Shown: piece by piece, positions 1 through 7,523 of the stretch
How the letters are laid out: the number at the start of each line of letters is the position of its first letter
How positions within the stretch are numbered: the stretch's first letter is position 1
Assembly (NCBI GenBank): GCA_019634245.1
Contig: JAHQVR010000281.1
Coordinates: 1-18,278, forward strand
Direction of reading: 5' to 3'
Source: Gammaproteobacteria bacterium
Lineage (GTDB): Bacteria > Pseudomonadota > Gammaproteobacteria > Granulosicoccales > Granulosicoccaceae
Length of the DNA: 18,278 bases
Notes under the pieces: generated by a model
Databases searched by the model: none
The model's input: only the letters and a program-made list of their open reading frames with translations
What the model was told of the DNA's origin: nothing
Program-made: the position numbers and the translations under genes

Positions 1-67
1 ACTCCAATACAGAAGAGTCAACCAACCGCACCACGCTGATGACAACGTTTAATCAAGCGCACGGATA

Positions 68-1174
68 CTACTCGTGTGTGACAAAATCACCCGGCAATGT
101 TACCTCTAACCATTGCAAGTCCCTGGAACAATCTTTTATTGTATATCGCGTATCGGGTGGCACTGTGAACGCAGCACCCTGTTGCAATACATGCATCTTG
201 TCTACTCCAAGGGTCATACTGCCTTCCAGCACAAAGCCAAATAATATATCTGCGTTGTGTTGTGATGTAGTAGATGGGCTATGGTCTGAGTTGGTGCGCA
301 CCACTTTGACACCTGCCACGTTGCCGGTAGCCTGCTGGATACCAGAATCTCGAGCTTCAAATCCCGATAGTCGAAACCTATCCCAAACAGCGTTTGTCAA
401 TTGATGATGACAAAAAGTTTGCCCTTCAAATTCACGCGCTCGATTCAACACTTGATTGGGTAGTTCCATATCATGGTCAATGGTTGTGATGTGCTCAGCG
501 GGCACCCCAATTTCAATCACTTCCAACCCATCGGAAGCCTCAAGCACTCGATGACGAATCTTCGGCGGTTGAGTCACGCAGTCTCCCGCTTTTAGTACAA
601 ACGGTTCGCCTTGGTCTTCATAAACTAATCTAACCCAACCGCGGTAACAGTAAATTAATTGAAAACCTACGGTGTGATAGTGAACCATGTCTGGTACAGG
701 TCCACCAGTGGGTATTCGTATATGCGATGCGATAATGCTACCGCCCAATCGACTGGGTATGAGATCGCGATAGTGCATACCGGCACGACCTATGACCCAC
801 GGTTCATCTTTTAAGAATTGCCGAACACCAAATTCATGCTGTGTTGCTGGTCTGTTCGGTTTGTCACTGATGTGCTCATAGATGATCTGAGTACCGCTGG
901 GTGATCTAGAAGGTAGCTCTTTACCTGCTATTGAGGATAATGGCAAAGCAGTTTGTAAACACAACACACCGGGGTTGGATTTGAGAGTTTTATCGAGACG
1001 CAAGGTCAGCCCAAAACCAGAAAGAACGGCGACTGCCGGATCATCCGCTGGGTAGATTGTCTGAAGATCAAAGCCAAGTTCTTCATCATAAAAAGCTAAA
1101 TCAGCATGAAGATCGTCACTGCTAAGAACTATTTGGGCTTGTTGCCAGTGGGGGTGTGGGTGGTAGTGGCTCAT
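68..1174 (-). CDS. VOC-domain plus double-cupin protein, function unknown
   Basis: About 368 residues from the ATG at 1174. The first ~60 residues look like one glyoxalase/VOC half (a run of the form LAFYDEELGFDL followed by a short beta-rich stretch). The middle holds a cupin with an HYH metal-type motif (MVHYHTVGFQL), an acidic strand and a PPKIRHRV motif. The C-terminal ~90 residues form a second, more degenerate cupin (GFVLEGSMTLGV, then FTVPPDTRYTI). Cupins of this type often bind a metal and act as dioxygenases, isomerases or sensors; the substrate here cannot be told. A TTG eight codons upstream also keeps the frame open, but it lies inside the end of the neighbouring insertion sequence, so the ATG is preferred. 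A GAGG lies upstream of that ATG at a rather long spacing of 14 bases. The gene reads away from the insertion sequence and may be transcribed from it. Domain calls are firm; function is open. Confidence 0.8.
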   Translation of the reverse strand: MSHYHPHPHWQQAQIVLSSDDLHADLAFYDEELGFDLQTIYPADDPAVAVLSGFGLTLRLDKTLKSNPGVLCLQTALPLSSIAGKELPSRSPSGTQIIYEHISDKPNRPATQHEFGVRQFLKDEPWVIGRAGMHYRDLIPSRLGGSIIASHIRIPTGGPVPDMVHYHTVGFQLIYCYRGWVRLVYEDQGEPFVLKAGDCVTQPPKIRHRVLEASDGLEVIEIGVPAEHITTIDHDMELPNQVLNRAREFEGQTFCHHQLTNAVWDRFRLSGFEARDSGIQQATGNVAGVKVVRTNSDHSPSTTSQHNADILFGFVLEGSMTLGVDKMHVLQQGAAFTVPPDTRYTIKDCSRDLQWLEVTLPGDFVTHE

Positions 1175-1195
1175 GGTGTAACAGCCTACCTCATT

Positions 1196-2216
1196 CAAAC
1201 TGACCTAATCGAGTGTTGTTTTCATAGTTCCACTCAGCGCGTTTTTCCAGTGCCCAAGTGCTTTGGCCCTCGCCAGTATGAATTCATCACCCCTTGGTTG
1301 AACACCGAGACAAAGATTGCCAGATGATCCTCTAACCGATCCATTCGTTTAGTGGTGCACCACGTCTTTCTGATCAACCGATTCACATTCGCCCGAAACA
1401 TCGCAAAGCTGTGATTGATGGCGAACAGCGGATCGAACCCGATCTTTTTCAATTCCCCTTGACCCGTAACCGCGCCTCTTCGACTCGGGTACTGTTTGTG
1501 TATCGCGCTCGGAAAATAACGCTTCACCAACTGCTGATACTGTTGGTGCTGATCGCTTCGAAAGTGCGCACTTGGATGAATGTGCGGGATCAGGGATTCA
1601 AACAACGCCTGCCGAGCGGTTCGACCTCCATCGGCTCTAGGGCCGTACTTTTTCCTAGATATAATGGCTAAAGGGCCTTTGGCGGGTATCGGTGCTACCG
1701 CATAGCCGAGCACGCGATGACTTTTTTCATCCACCACTGCTGGCACGGTCAGTGGCTTACATTTAGTGTGCTCAAAGGTTTCTAAGTCATCGAACTGCAC
1801 CGCGTCAAACGGGCTGTGTAACTCCAACCAGCGCCGATGTTCTGCCCGAGCTTGCTTGGCCAAAAACGGGATGCGCGCAGCCACGGTACATTTTGAGATA
1901 CCGTGCACAATAGCGATGCGGCGGATCGACATACCGCTAGCGAGCAGCTGTTTAATCGGGTGATTGATGCGTCTTTTTTGCTGGCGGTAGGCGTCACTGA
2001 GGGTTGCTCGAGAGAACGAGCGAGTGCACTTTCTACACAAATAGCGCTGAATTTTTCGAGAATCATCAGCTCGATAATACGAGCCATGACGGATAACCGT
2101 GGCGCCGGATCCGCGGCAGCCGGGACAATCAGGGTTCATTCCTTTGAAACCTTTTGATTTAACTGATAGTTCGAAGTTTACATCAAAATTCACCCACAGC
2201 GGATTAGGTCAGTTTG
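1196..2216 (-). mobile_element. Insertion sequence, ~1.02 kb, one transposase
   Basis: The element is bounded by inverted ends. Both read inward as CAAACTGACCTAATC (15 of 15 identical), at 1196-1210 and 2202-2216; beyond that the match is partial (GAGTGTTG against CGCTGTGG). It contains one transposase gene on the minus strand. No duplicated target is visible: the left flank is ...CCTCATT and the right flank TAGGGGC.... The same ends occur in three short elements elsewhere in the window, which supports these boundaries. Confidence 0.85.
1234..2139 (-). CDS. IS transposase, zinc ribbon plus DDE-like core (IS1/IS1595-like)
   Basis: About 301 residues from the ATG at 2139 (MNPDCPGC...), which follows AAAGGA very closely; a GTG at 2193, almost inside the terminal repeat, would add 18 residues. 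The N-terminus is a zinc ribbon with CPGC and, about 30 residues later, CRKC. A helix-turn-helix follows (LLASGMSIRRIAIVHGISKCTV). The catalytic core shows a first Asp in VQFDDLETFEH and a probable second in FRSDQHQQYQ. The C-terminal block (INHSFAMFRANVNRL, then KTWCTTKRMDRLEDHL) sits where IS1-type enzymes carry the third acidic residue, but no clear Glu is in the usual place. The frame is intact, so the enzyme may be active. The arrangement resembles IS1/IS1595-type transposases, but the family was not assigned. It is transcribed toward the cupin gene. Confidence 0.85.
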   Translation of the reverse strand: MNPDCPGCRGSGATVIRHGSYYRADDSRKIQRYLCRKCTRSFSRATLSDAYRQQKRRINHPIKQLLASGMSIRRIAIVHGISKCTVAARIPFLAKQARAEHRRWLELHSPFDAVQFDDLETFEHTKCKPLTVPAVVDEKSHRVLGYAVAPIPAKGPLAIISRKKYGPRADGGRTARQALFESLIPHIHPSAHFRSDQHQQYQQLVKRYFPSAIHKQYPSRRGAVTGQGELKKIGFDPLFAINHSFAMFRANVNRLIRKTWCTTKRMDRLEDHLAIFVSVFNQGVMNSYWRGPKHLGTGKTR

Positions 2217-2229
2217 TAGGGGCTATACT

Positions 2230-2973
2230 ATGCAGCCACCTTACAACCAAATAATCCCCGTGCCCGAGAAAGAACATAAACCCCGGCCTTTCGTCGATCT
2301 AATCATCAGTGTGATTATCCCTTCAATCATTCTGATGAAACTCAGCGGTGATGACAAGCTCGGAGCTACAGGTGCTTTAATTCTGGCATTGTCGTTCCCC
2401 ATCACATGGGGTTTAATAGAGTTTTTCAAGTTTGGCAATCGCAATTTTATTGCACTGCTAGGTGTAGTCAGTGTATTGCTCACTGGGGGCATAGGTTTGC
2501 TGAAACTTGACGCTCAATGGTTAGCCGTTAAAGAAGCGGCCATTCCACTGGCTATTGGCATCGGGGTACTTGTGGCCAATAAACTCGGATTTCCGCTGGT
2601 ACGTAAATTAATTTATAGCCCCGCGCTGATGCGAGTTGACAGAATCGAATCTGCACTGGATGCCAGACAAAACAAGCAGGATTTCGATACTCGATTAGAC
2701 CGAGCCAATACACTTCTCGCTGGAACGTTTTTCTTCTCGGCAGCGATGAACTATGGGCTGGCCAAAGCAATTGTAAAAAGTGACAGCGGCACTGAAGCCT
2801 TCAACGAGGAGTTGGGACGCATGACCCTGCTCAGCTACCCAGTGATCGCCATCCCCAGCATGATTATGATGATTGCCATTTTCTACTACATATGGCGAAC
2901 GGTTAACAAGCTCACCGGACTATCGCTGGAAGAAGTTATGGTCGCGGGTGAAGCGAGTGATGACAAGGAATAA
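2230..2973 (+). CDS. VC0807-family integral membrane protein
   Basis: 247 residues with about six hydrophobic segments: near residues 24-37, 46-61, 73-90, 103-118, 163-180 and 205-222. A charged middle segment (residues ~135-155, RVDRIESALDARQNKQDFD) separates the two halves. The pattern, including RANTLLAGTFFFSAAMNYGLAKAIV and a C-terminal TGLSLEEV, matches the VC0807 family as I know it, which is sometimes labelled MFS-like or intracellular-septation-like; its substrate is unknown. The ATG at 2230 lies only 13 bases from the end of the insertion sequence, with TAGGGG as a possible ribosome site, so any native promoter has been displaced. A MITE-like element follows 21 bases after the stop. 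Confidence 0.75.
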   Translation: MQPPYNQIIPVPEKEHKPRPFVDLIISVIIPSIILMKLSGDDKLGATGALILALSFPITWGLIEFFKFGNRNFIALLGVVSVLLTGGIGLLKLDAQWLAVKEAAIPLAIGIGVLVANKLGFPLVRKLIYSPALMRVDRIESALDARQNKQDFDTRLDRANTLLAGTFFFSAAMNYGLAKAIVKSDSGTEAFNEELGRMTLLSYPVIAIPSMIMMIAIFYYIWRTVNKLTGLSLEEVMVAGEASDDKE

Positions 2974-2985
2974 ATGCCACTTGCC

Positions 2986-2994
2986 TACTTCGAA
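2986..2994. repeat. Target-site duplication, left copy
   Basis: TACTTCGAA directly before the MITE at 2995-3151. The identical 9 bases follow the element at 3152-3160. Confidence 0.85.
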
Positions 2995-3151
2995 CAAACT
3001 GACCTAACCCGCTGTTGGTGATCATCGCCCAAAGGCTCGGTGCGACACAGTTTCCGTGGCGACAATCTCGGCTGCCGACGCAAACAGGCTCAACACCCAA
3101 TAGTTAAGGGGTTAGTTGAGTCATTCTCCAACACTCAATTAACCCAGTTTG
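2995..3151 (-). mobile_element. MITE-like element copy 1 (157 bp)
   Basis: A non-coding 157-bp element in the gap between the VC0807-family gene and the Do protease gene. The left end CAAACTGACCTAACCCGC matches the end of the insertion sequence at 1196-2216; the right end, ...CAATTAACCCAGTTTG, is its imperfect inverse. It is flanked by a perfect 9-bp duplication, showing insertion by transposition. A central GGCTGCCG at 3070-3077 is the reverse complement of CGGCAGCC found at the same relative place in the other two copies. It has no ORF of note, so it would need a transposase in trans. Confidence 0.85.
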
Positions 3152-3160
3152 TACTTCGAA
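3152..3160. repeat. Target-site duplication, right copy
   Basis: TACTTCGAA immediately after the MITE at 2995-3151, identical to 2986-2994. Confidence 0.85.
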
Positions 3161-3214
3161 TGTAGCCTTGTAATTCAGGTCTCATCAAAACAGGATTACA
3201 GCCACAACACTAAC

Positions 3215-3244
3215 CCTGCTCCCTCACCATGATGAGGAAGCAGG
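3215..3244 (-). terminator. Hairpin downstream of the Do protease gene
   Basis: On the minus strand CCTGCTTCCTCA pairs with TGAGGGAGCAGG around a 6-base loop (12 pairs, one G-U wobble). It starts about 11 bases after the protease stop. No T-run follows on that strand, so it may be a processing hairpin rather than a strong intrinsic terminator. Read on the plus strand the stem has one mismatch and is followed by ATTTT. Confidence 0.45.
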
Positions 3245-3255
3245 ATTTTCAACGA

Positions 3256-4740
3256 CTAACCTTGCTCGTTGATGGTAAGCGCCAGGAATAACGGAGATTG
3301 CTGACGCTGCACCAGCACAGGCACCGGTGTGCCCGTGGGCAGATCTTCCAGTAGTGAATCAAGCTCTTTTGTGGATTCAATCGGTTTGCGATTCAATGCC
3401 ACAATAACATCACCATTTAACAAACCAGCCTCTGCTGCTGCACCTGACGGATCAAGCTCGGTGATCACCACACCGTTGTCGATGCCGAGTTCTGCTAAAC
3501 GCTCTTCTGGAACGTTTTTCACAACGGCACCGAGTTTGTCTGCCTCAGCAGGTTCTGCCGGTATAGCTGCGCGAGCTTGCGTATCAGCATCTAGCGCATC
3601 AATCGTCACTTCAATGGTTTTACGTTTGCCATCTCGCATCACAATAAGATCAACCGTCGTACCCGGCGGCACCGCTCCGACCAACGGCGGCAGTGTGCTT
3701 TGGTTCGCAACGCCCTGTCCATTGAACTCAAGAATGACATCGCCGGGTTGTAACTGTGCACGCATAGCCGGACTGCCTTCAGTCACCATTGACACCAGCG
3801 CGCCGCCAGGCTTATCTAAACCAAACGATTTGGCCAACGCCTGGTCTACATTCTGAATCATCACACCTAACCAACCTCTGGTTGCATAGCCTTTTTCCTT
3901 AAGCTGATCGGCGATAGACATAGCCACATTTATAGGTATCGCAAATGACAAACCTTGATAGCCACCTGAGCGAGAATAGATTTGCGAATTAACACCAATG
4001 ACTTTACCGTCAGTATTGAACAGAGGGCCACCCGAATTACCCGGATTTACAGCCACATCAGTTTGTATAAACGGCACATAAGTATCGCTAGGCAGACTGC
4101 GTGACAGCGCCGACACGATGCCTTGGGTCGCTGTGTGTTCAAAACCAAACGGTGATCCTATAGCCAACACCCACTCACCAACCTTCAAACTATCCGAATC
4201 GCCAATTTGTACGGTAGGCAAATTTTTGGCGTCCAATTTCAAAAGTGCGATATCACTCGCTTTGTCAGAGCCAATGAGCGTTGCTTCAAACTCTCTTTGA
4301 TCTTCAAGTCCTACCCGAATGTCTACCGCATCATTAACTACATGTGCGTTTGTTATGACATAGCCATCTTCTGAAATTATGAAACCGCTGCCAAAACCAG
4401 CCCCTTGCCTGGGCGCATTTCCAGGGTTTTGCGGAAGTTGCTCGTAAAAACGGCGGAAAAGCTCTGGCAGATCCTCAGGATTGACACCTGGGATGCCGTT
4501 AAGCGCTGTCTGGCTTGACTCAGTCACTACAGATATTTTTACGACTGCGTCACCTTCTTGCTCAATCAGAGCGCTGAAATTCGGGAGTGAATCTGCGTAT
4601 GATGAAGTAACAGCAATAAACGGTAGCAACGCTACCAAGAGCGCGCCCTTTCGCGCTATTCTTAATCGCTTGGAAGATTGTGACGGACTGGTGTTTACCG
4701 TTGTTTGTTTAGCCCCATTAAACAGGGTTTTAAAGAACAT
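3256..4740 (-). CDS. Do/HtrA-type periplasmic serine protease with two PDZ domains
   Basis: 494 residues, a normal length for DegP/DegQ/MucD-type proteases. A basic N-terminus and a hydrophobic stretch (residues ~32-48, ending SSYADS) form a Sec signal, so the enzyme should act in the periplasm on misfolded envelope proteins. The trypsin-like domain has His133 (TNAHVV), Asp163 (ASDIALLK) and Ser236 (GNSGGP), so the triad is complete. PDZ1 spans roughly 270-385 (GWLGVMIQNV...) and PDZ2 about 400-490. The ATG is preceded by AGGAG eight bases upstream. The gene is divergent from an OmpR-type regulator, which fits control by that system, as CpxR controls degP in E. coli; this control is inferred. 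DegP, DegQ and MucD cannot be separated from sequence alone, so no symbol is given. Confidence 0.92.
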   Translation of the reverse strand: MFFKTLFNGAKQTTVNTSPSQSSKRLRIARKGALLVALLPFIAVTSSYADSLPNFSALIEQEGDAVVKISVVTESSQTALNGIPGVNPEDLPELFRRFYEQLPQNPGNAPRQGAGFGSGFIISEDGYVITNAHVVNDAVDIRVGLEDQREFEATLIGSDKASDIALLKLDAKNLPTVQIGDSDSLKVGEWVLAIGSPFGFEHTATQGIVSALSRSLPSDTYVPFIQTDVAVNPGNSGGPLFNTDGKVIGVNSQIYSRSGGYQGLSFAIPINVAMSIADQLKEKGYATRGWLGVMIQNVDQALAKSFGLDKPGGALVSMVTEGSPAMRAQLQPGDVILEFNGQGVANQSTLPPLVGAVPPGTTVDLIVMRDGKRKTIEVTIDALDADTQARAAIPAEPAEADKLGAVVKNVPEERLAELGIDNGVVITELDPSGAAAEAGLLNGDVIVALNRKPIESTKELDSLLEDLPTGTPVPVLVQRQQSPLFLALTINEQG

Positions 4741-4875
4741 GGTTTAAACTCCTAAAAATATGAAATACATCTGGCCTACAAAGACAAAGTCATAAGGGTT
4801 AACGTTTCATTACAACTCTGTCACACCTGACGGAAATTGATGTCAGAACCGGACCAGGAACACAATGGGGTCGCT
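4741..4875. promoter_or_regulatory. Divergent control region of protease and response regulator
   Basis: 135 bases that must hold the promoters for both directions. On the minus strand GTAAT (4809-4813) and GTTAA (4799-4803) form a loose direct repeat 10 bases apart, the spacing OmpR/PhoB-type regulators use, inside AT-rich DNA. No convincing sigma70 hexamer pair was found. The operator is a suggestion only. Confidence 0.35.
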
Positions 4876-5571
4876 ATGCGAATTTTACTAGTCGAAGACG
4901 ATACAGAAGCCGCAAGTTATTTATTGAAAGGACTCACCGAAAGTGGGCATACAGCAGAACATGCAGCCAACGGTGAACAAGGGTTAAAAATGGCCGTGTC
5001 GAATGCGTATGACGCGCTGATCATGGACCGTATGCTTCCCAAGCGCGACGGGCTATCGGTTATTGAAGAATTGCGCCGAATGGGAAATATGGTGCCGGTG
5101 CTGATATTGAGCGCACTGGATGATGTTGACGATCGTGTCACCGGACTAAAAGCTGGGGGCGATGACTACCTCACCAAACCGTATTCTCTGAGCGAACTTA
5201 CTGCTCGCCTACAAGCACTCACCCGTCGCGCACAAACGGGCGTACAGGGTACGGTGTTGCATGTTGGGGATTTAACGCTGGACTTAATCAAGCACAAAGT
5301 GACTCGCTCGGGTCGAAATATTAATCTCCAACCCAGAGAGTTCCGCTTACTGGAGTATTTAATGCAACACACCGGGCAAGTGGTCACTCGAAGCATGTTG
5401 CTAGAGAACGTATGGGACTATCACTTTGATCCACAAACTAATGTAATCGATGTGCAGATTAGCCGGCTGCGCAGCAAAATAGACAAGGATTTCGACTCAC
5501 CGTTACTGCACACCGTGCGCGGTGCAGGGTACAAATTACAGGAAATCACTCACGCCGTAGAAGCGTCCTAG
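4876..5571 (+). CDS. OmpR/PhoB-family response regulator
   Basis: 231 residues from the ATG at 4876, chosen because MRILLVEDD is the standard beginning of this family and a GGGG lies just upstream. An ATG at 4840 would add 12 residues. Receiver domain (1-~115): acidic pair Glu7/Asp8/Asp9, phosphoacceptor Asp51 (LIMDRMLP), Ser79 and Lys101 (LTKPY). Winged-helix DNA-binding domain from ~130 to the end, with REFRLLEYLM, TRSMLLENVWDYHFDP, the recognition-helix region NVIDVQISRLRSKID and the terminal HTVRGAGYKL wing. It is followed by a kinase gene but separated from it by 424 bases containing a hairpin and a MITE. It is divergent from the Do protease gene, a likely target. The signal is unknown. 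Confidence 0.92.
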   Translation: MRILLVEDDTEAASYLLKGLTESGHTAEHAANGEQGLKMAVSNAYDALIMDRMLPKRDGLSVIEELRRMGNMVPVLILSALDDVDDRVTGLKAGGDDYLTKPYSLSELTARLQALTRRAQTGVQGTVLHVGDLTLDLIKHKVTRSGRNINLQPREFRLLEYLMQHTGQVVTRSMLLENVWDYHFDPQTNVIDVQISRLRSKIDKDFDSPLLHTVRGAGYKLQEITHAVEAS

Positions 5572-5594
5572 TACAGTATTTCGGCTTTTTATAA

Positions 5595-5635
5595 GAACCT
5601 GGAGGCAGCACACTACCCCCGCTGCCTCCAGGTTC
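5595..5635 (+). terminator. Long perfect hairpin after the response regulator
   Basis: GAACCTGGAGGCAGC (5595-5609) pairs perfectly with 5621-5635 around an 11-base loop ACACTACCCCC. It lies 24 bases after the regulator stop. The following GTTTCTCC is a poor T-run; on the minus strand the hairpin is followed by TTAT. It probably ends or attenuates transcription into the kinase. Confidence 0.55.
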
Positions 5636-5754
5636 GTTTCTCCCCAACTTTCTACTCGCTCCCTGAGGTTGTATCCTTAACCTACCACCGTTGCTAGTTC
5701 ACTTAACTTGTTGGACAGGTTGGGTGATTGGTCAGCAAACTGCTAATCTTCCTA

Positions 5755-5910
5755 AGAACTGGGCTAATTGGCTGTTGGTAGACCAACCGGAGAAGCAGAC
5801 TGGATGCAGGCTATAGACCCTTTGGTCGCGGCAGCCGAACTCATTGGAGCCAAGCCCCTGTATTCATTGAGTTGGAACGAAAACCACCAACAGCGGATTA
5901 GGTCAGTTTG
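5755..5910 (+). mobile_element. MITE-like element copy 2 (~156 bp)
   Basis: The right end CAGCGGATTAGGTCAGTTTG (5891-5910) is identical over 20 bases to the right end of the insertion sequence (2197-2216). The left end reads AGAACTGGGCTAATTGGCTG and is the more decayed side. CGGCAGCC lies at 5829-5836, 74 bases from the right end, matching the other copies. No target duplication is visible, suggesting an older insertion. It sits between the regulator and kinase genes. Confidence 0.8.
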
Positions 5911-5995
5911 AAACTTGCAAGCCTCCGTTTGGCCCGTTCTCTACGCTGAGGCGCTGTGGTTTGAAATACCGGTTAACGACAAGTACAGTGGAACT

Positions 5996-7501
5996 ATGAA
6001 CAAAGCAGTGGCCACATCAGATGCACTCATTACCAAGGCAAAAGCCAAGGCATCTGCATCTGTGGGTAACGCCACAAACGCGGCTGACCCGGTCGACAGC
6101 CGGCGCTTGTTCCGCACTTCAGCCTTCCGACTAGCCTTGATCTACGCCACGTTGTTCAGCGCCTTATCTGCAGCCACGCTGGGTTTTATCTATTGGTCTA
6201 CGCGCGATCAGATTGAATCGCAAGTGGACACACGCTTACGACTCGAAACTGACTACCTAATCAATCTGTATAAGTCGGGTGCTGTACCGGAGTTGCTCGA
6301 AGCCATTCAAAGGCGCAACCAAATCGACACTTACGGCCGCTTTTACTACATCACTCACAACGAAGCAGAGAGCATTCCAGGACCAGATCAGACCGATGAG
6401 GATATGCCGATCCGGTTAAATTCGATTCGCTCTCACACCACCAAAAGCATGGGAGATGTTGCGGACCTACCTCCCGGTAGCGATCGTGCTTTTAATCCTG
6501 TGCGAGTGGCAGAGACACAACTCTCCGATGGTCTAAAGCTCACAATTGGACATGAGATCAGTGATGAGAAAGCTTTACTTGATCACACCTTTGTATTGGT
6601 GGTTGGTGCAACGCTGCTAACACTGTTGTTCTCTTTGATAGGTGGAGTCTGGATCGGCACGTCAGTGCTTAGAAGAATCGACTCTGTGAGCCGGACCGCG
6701 TCGACCATTATGAGTGGCGATTTATCACAGCGCCTACGAGTGACAGAGCGAGATGATGAATTCGATGAAATTGCTACCAAACTAAACCAGATGCTCAACA
6801 GGATTGAGGATTTGATGAAAAGTATGCAGCAAGTCACGAACAATGTAGCGCATGATCTACGTAGCCCGTTAACGCGTCTGCGTAACCGACTCGAAGTCAC
6901 ATTGCTTGAAGAACGTGACCCCGAAAGCTATCGTGCCGTCATGGAAGAGGCCATCGGTGATGCTGACAGTTTGATACAAACCTTTAACGCCATGCTTAGC
7001 ATTGCGCGCTTAGAAGCTGGTATTGATTCTGTTGAGTGGAACGAGGCAAAAATTGGTGACTTAATGGAAGAGCTTGCAGAGCTGTATGAAGCGGTTGCTG
7101 AGGAGGATGGACTAGGATTCAGCATGCAAATTGAACACAACCCGACCTACTTCTGCAACCGACACTTAATCGGACAGGCTGTTACCAATCTATTGGACAA
7201 CGCCATTAAATACACACCCACGTCAGGCGATGTCTCATTAAGCCTGAATGGCAACGACGACGCCTTCTCCATCATCGTTGCAGACAATGGACCGGGCATC
7301 CCTGAACACGAACGCGAGCGAGTGCTTGAGAGATTTGTGCGACTTGAAAACGAGCGCAACTCTCCGGGCAATGGCTTAGGACTCAGCCTGGTACAAGCAG
7401 TGACCCGCATTCATGGAGCTACGCTTACTCTGGGTGACAACGAACCGGGTCTAGTAGCGACAATGTCGTTCGTTCGACAAAAACAAACCGAGTCTAAATA
7501 G
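5996..7501 (+). CDS. Membrane sensor histidine kinase
   Basis: 501 residues from the ATG at 5996 (MNKAVATSD...); a TTG at 5915 would add 27 residues but they overlap DNA next to the MITE and look unrelated. An Ala/Lys-rich N-terminus precedes TM1 (residues ~44-67), a periplasmic sensor of about 130 residues, TM2 (~197-221) and a HAMP domain (~222-273). The H-box is VAHDLRSPLTRLR with His286. The ATPase domain has the N-box (VTNLLDNAIKY), G1 (ADNGPGIP), F-like RFVRLE and G2 (GNGLGLSLV), so all kinase motifs are present. It should phosphorylate the regulator encoded upstream at Asp51. The stop lies 22 bases from that of the convergent LysE-type gene. The 424-base gap from the regulator is unusual for such pairs. 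Confidence 0.9.
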   Translation: MNKAVATSDALITKAKAKASASVGNATNAADPVDSRRLFRTSAFRLALIYATLFSALSAATLGFIYWSTRDQIESQVDTRLRLETDYLINLYKSGAVPELLEAIQRRNQIDTYGRFYYITHNEAESIPGPDQTDEDMPIRLNSIRSHTTKSMGDVADLPPGSDRAFNPVRVAETQLSDGLKLTIGHEISDEKALLDHTFVLVVGATLLTLLFSLIGGVWIGTSVLRRIDSVSRTASTIMSGDLSQRLRVTERDDEFDEIATKLNQMLNRIEDLMKSMQQVTNNVAHDLRSPLTRLRNRLEVTLLEERDPESYRAVMEEAIGDADSLIQTFNAMLSIARLEAGIDSVEWNEAKIGDLMEELAELYEAVAEEDGLGFSMQIEHNPTYFCNRHLIGQAVTNLLDNAIKYTPTSGDVSLSLNGNDDAFSIIVADNGPGIPEHERERVLERFVRLENERNSPGNGLGLSLVQAVTRIHGATLTLGDNEPGLVATMSFVRQKQTESK

Positions 7502-7523
7502 CCGCTCAGTCACCTTGTCCCGG

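Larger units (their letters stand above)
5572..5995. other. 424-bp gap between regulator and kinase genes
   Basis: Holds a 15-bp perfect hairpin (5595-5635), a stretch without recognised content (5636-5754) that includes CAAACTGCTAATC at 5736-5748, a MITE-like element (5755-5910) and 85 bases leading to the kinase ATG. The open frame from a TTG at 5915 reads through this last part but lacks family similarity, so it is treated as untranslated. Confidence 0.6.

Noticed and set aside
39..404. 121-codon plus-strand ORF at the left edge
   Set aside because: It lies antisense to the end of the cupin gene and its product has no recognisable features.
1411..2157. Several plus-strand ORFs across the transposase gene
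   Set aside because: They are shadows of the intact transposase on the other strand.
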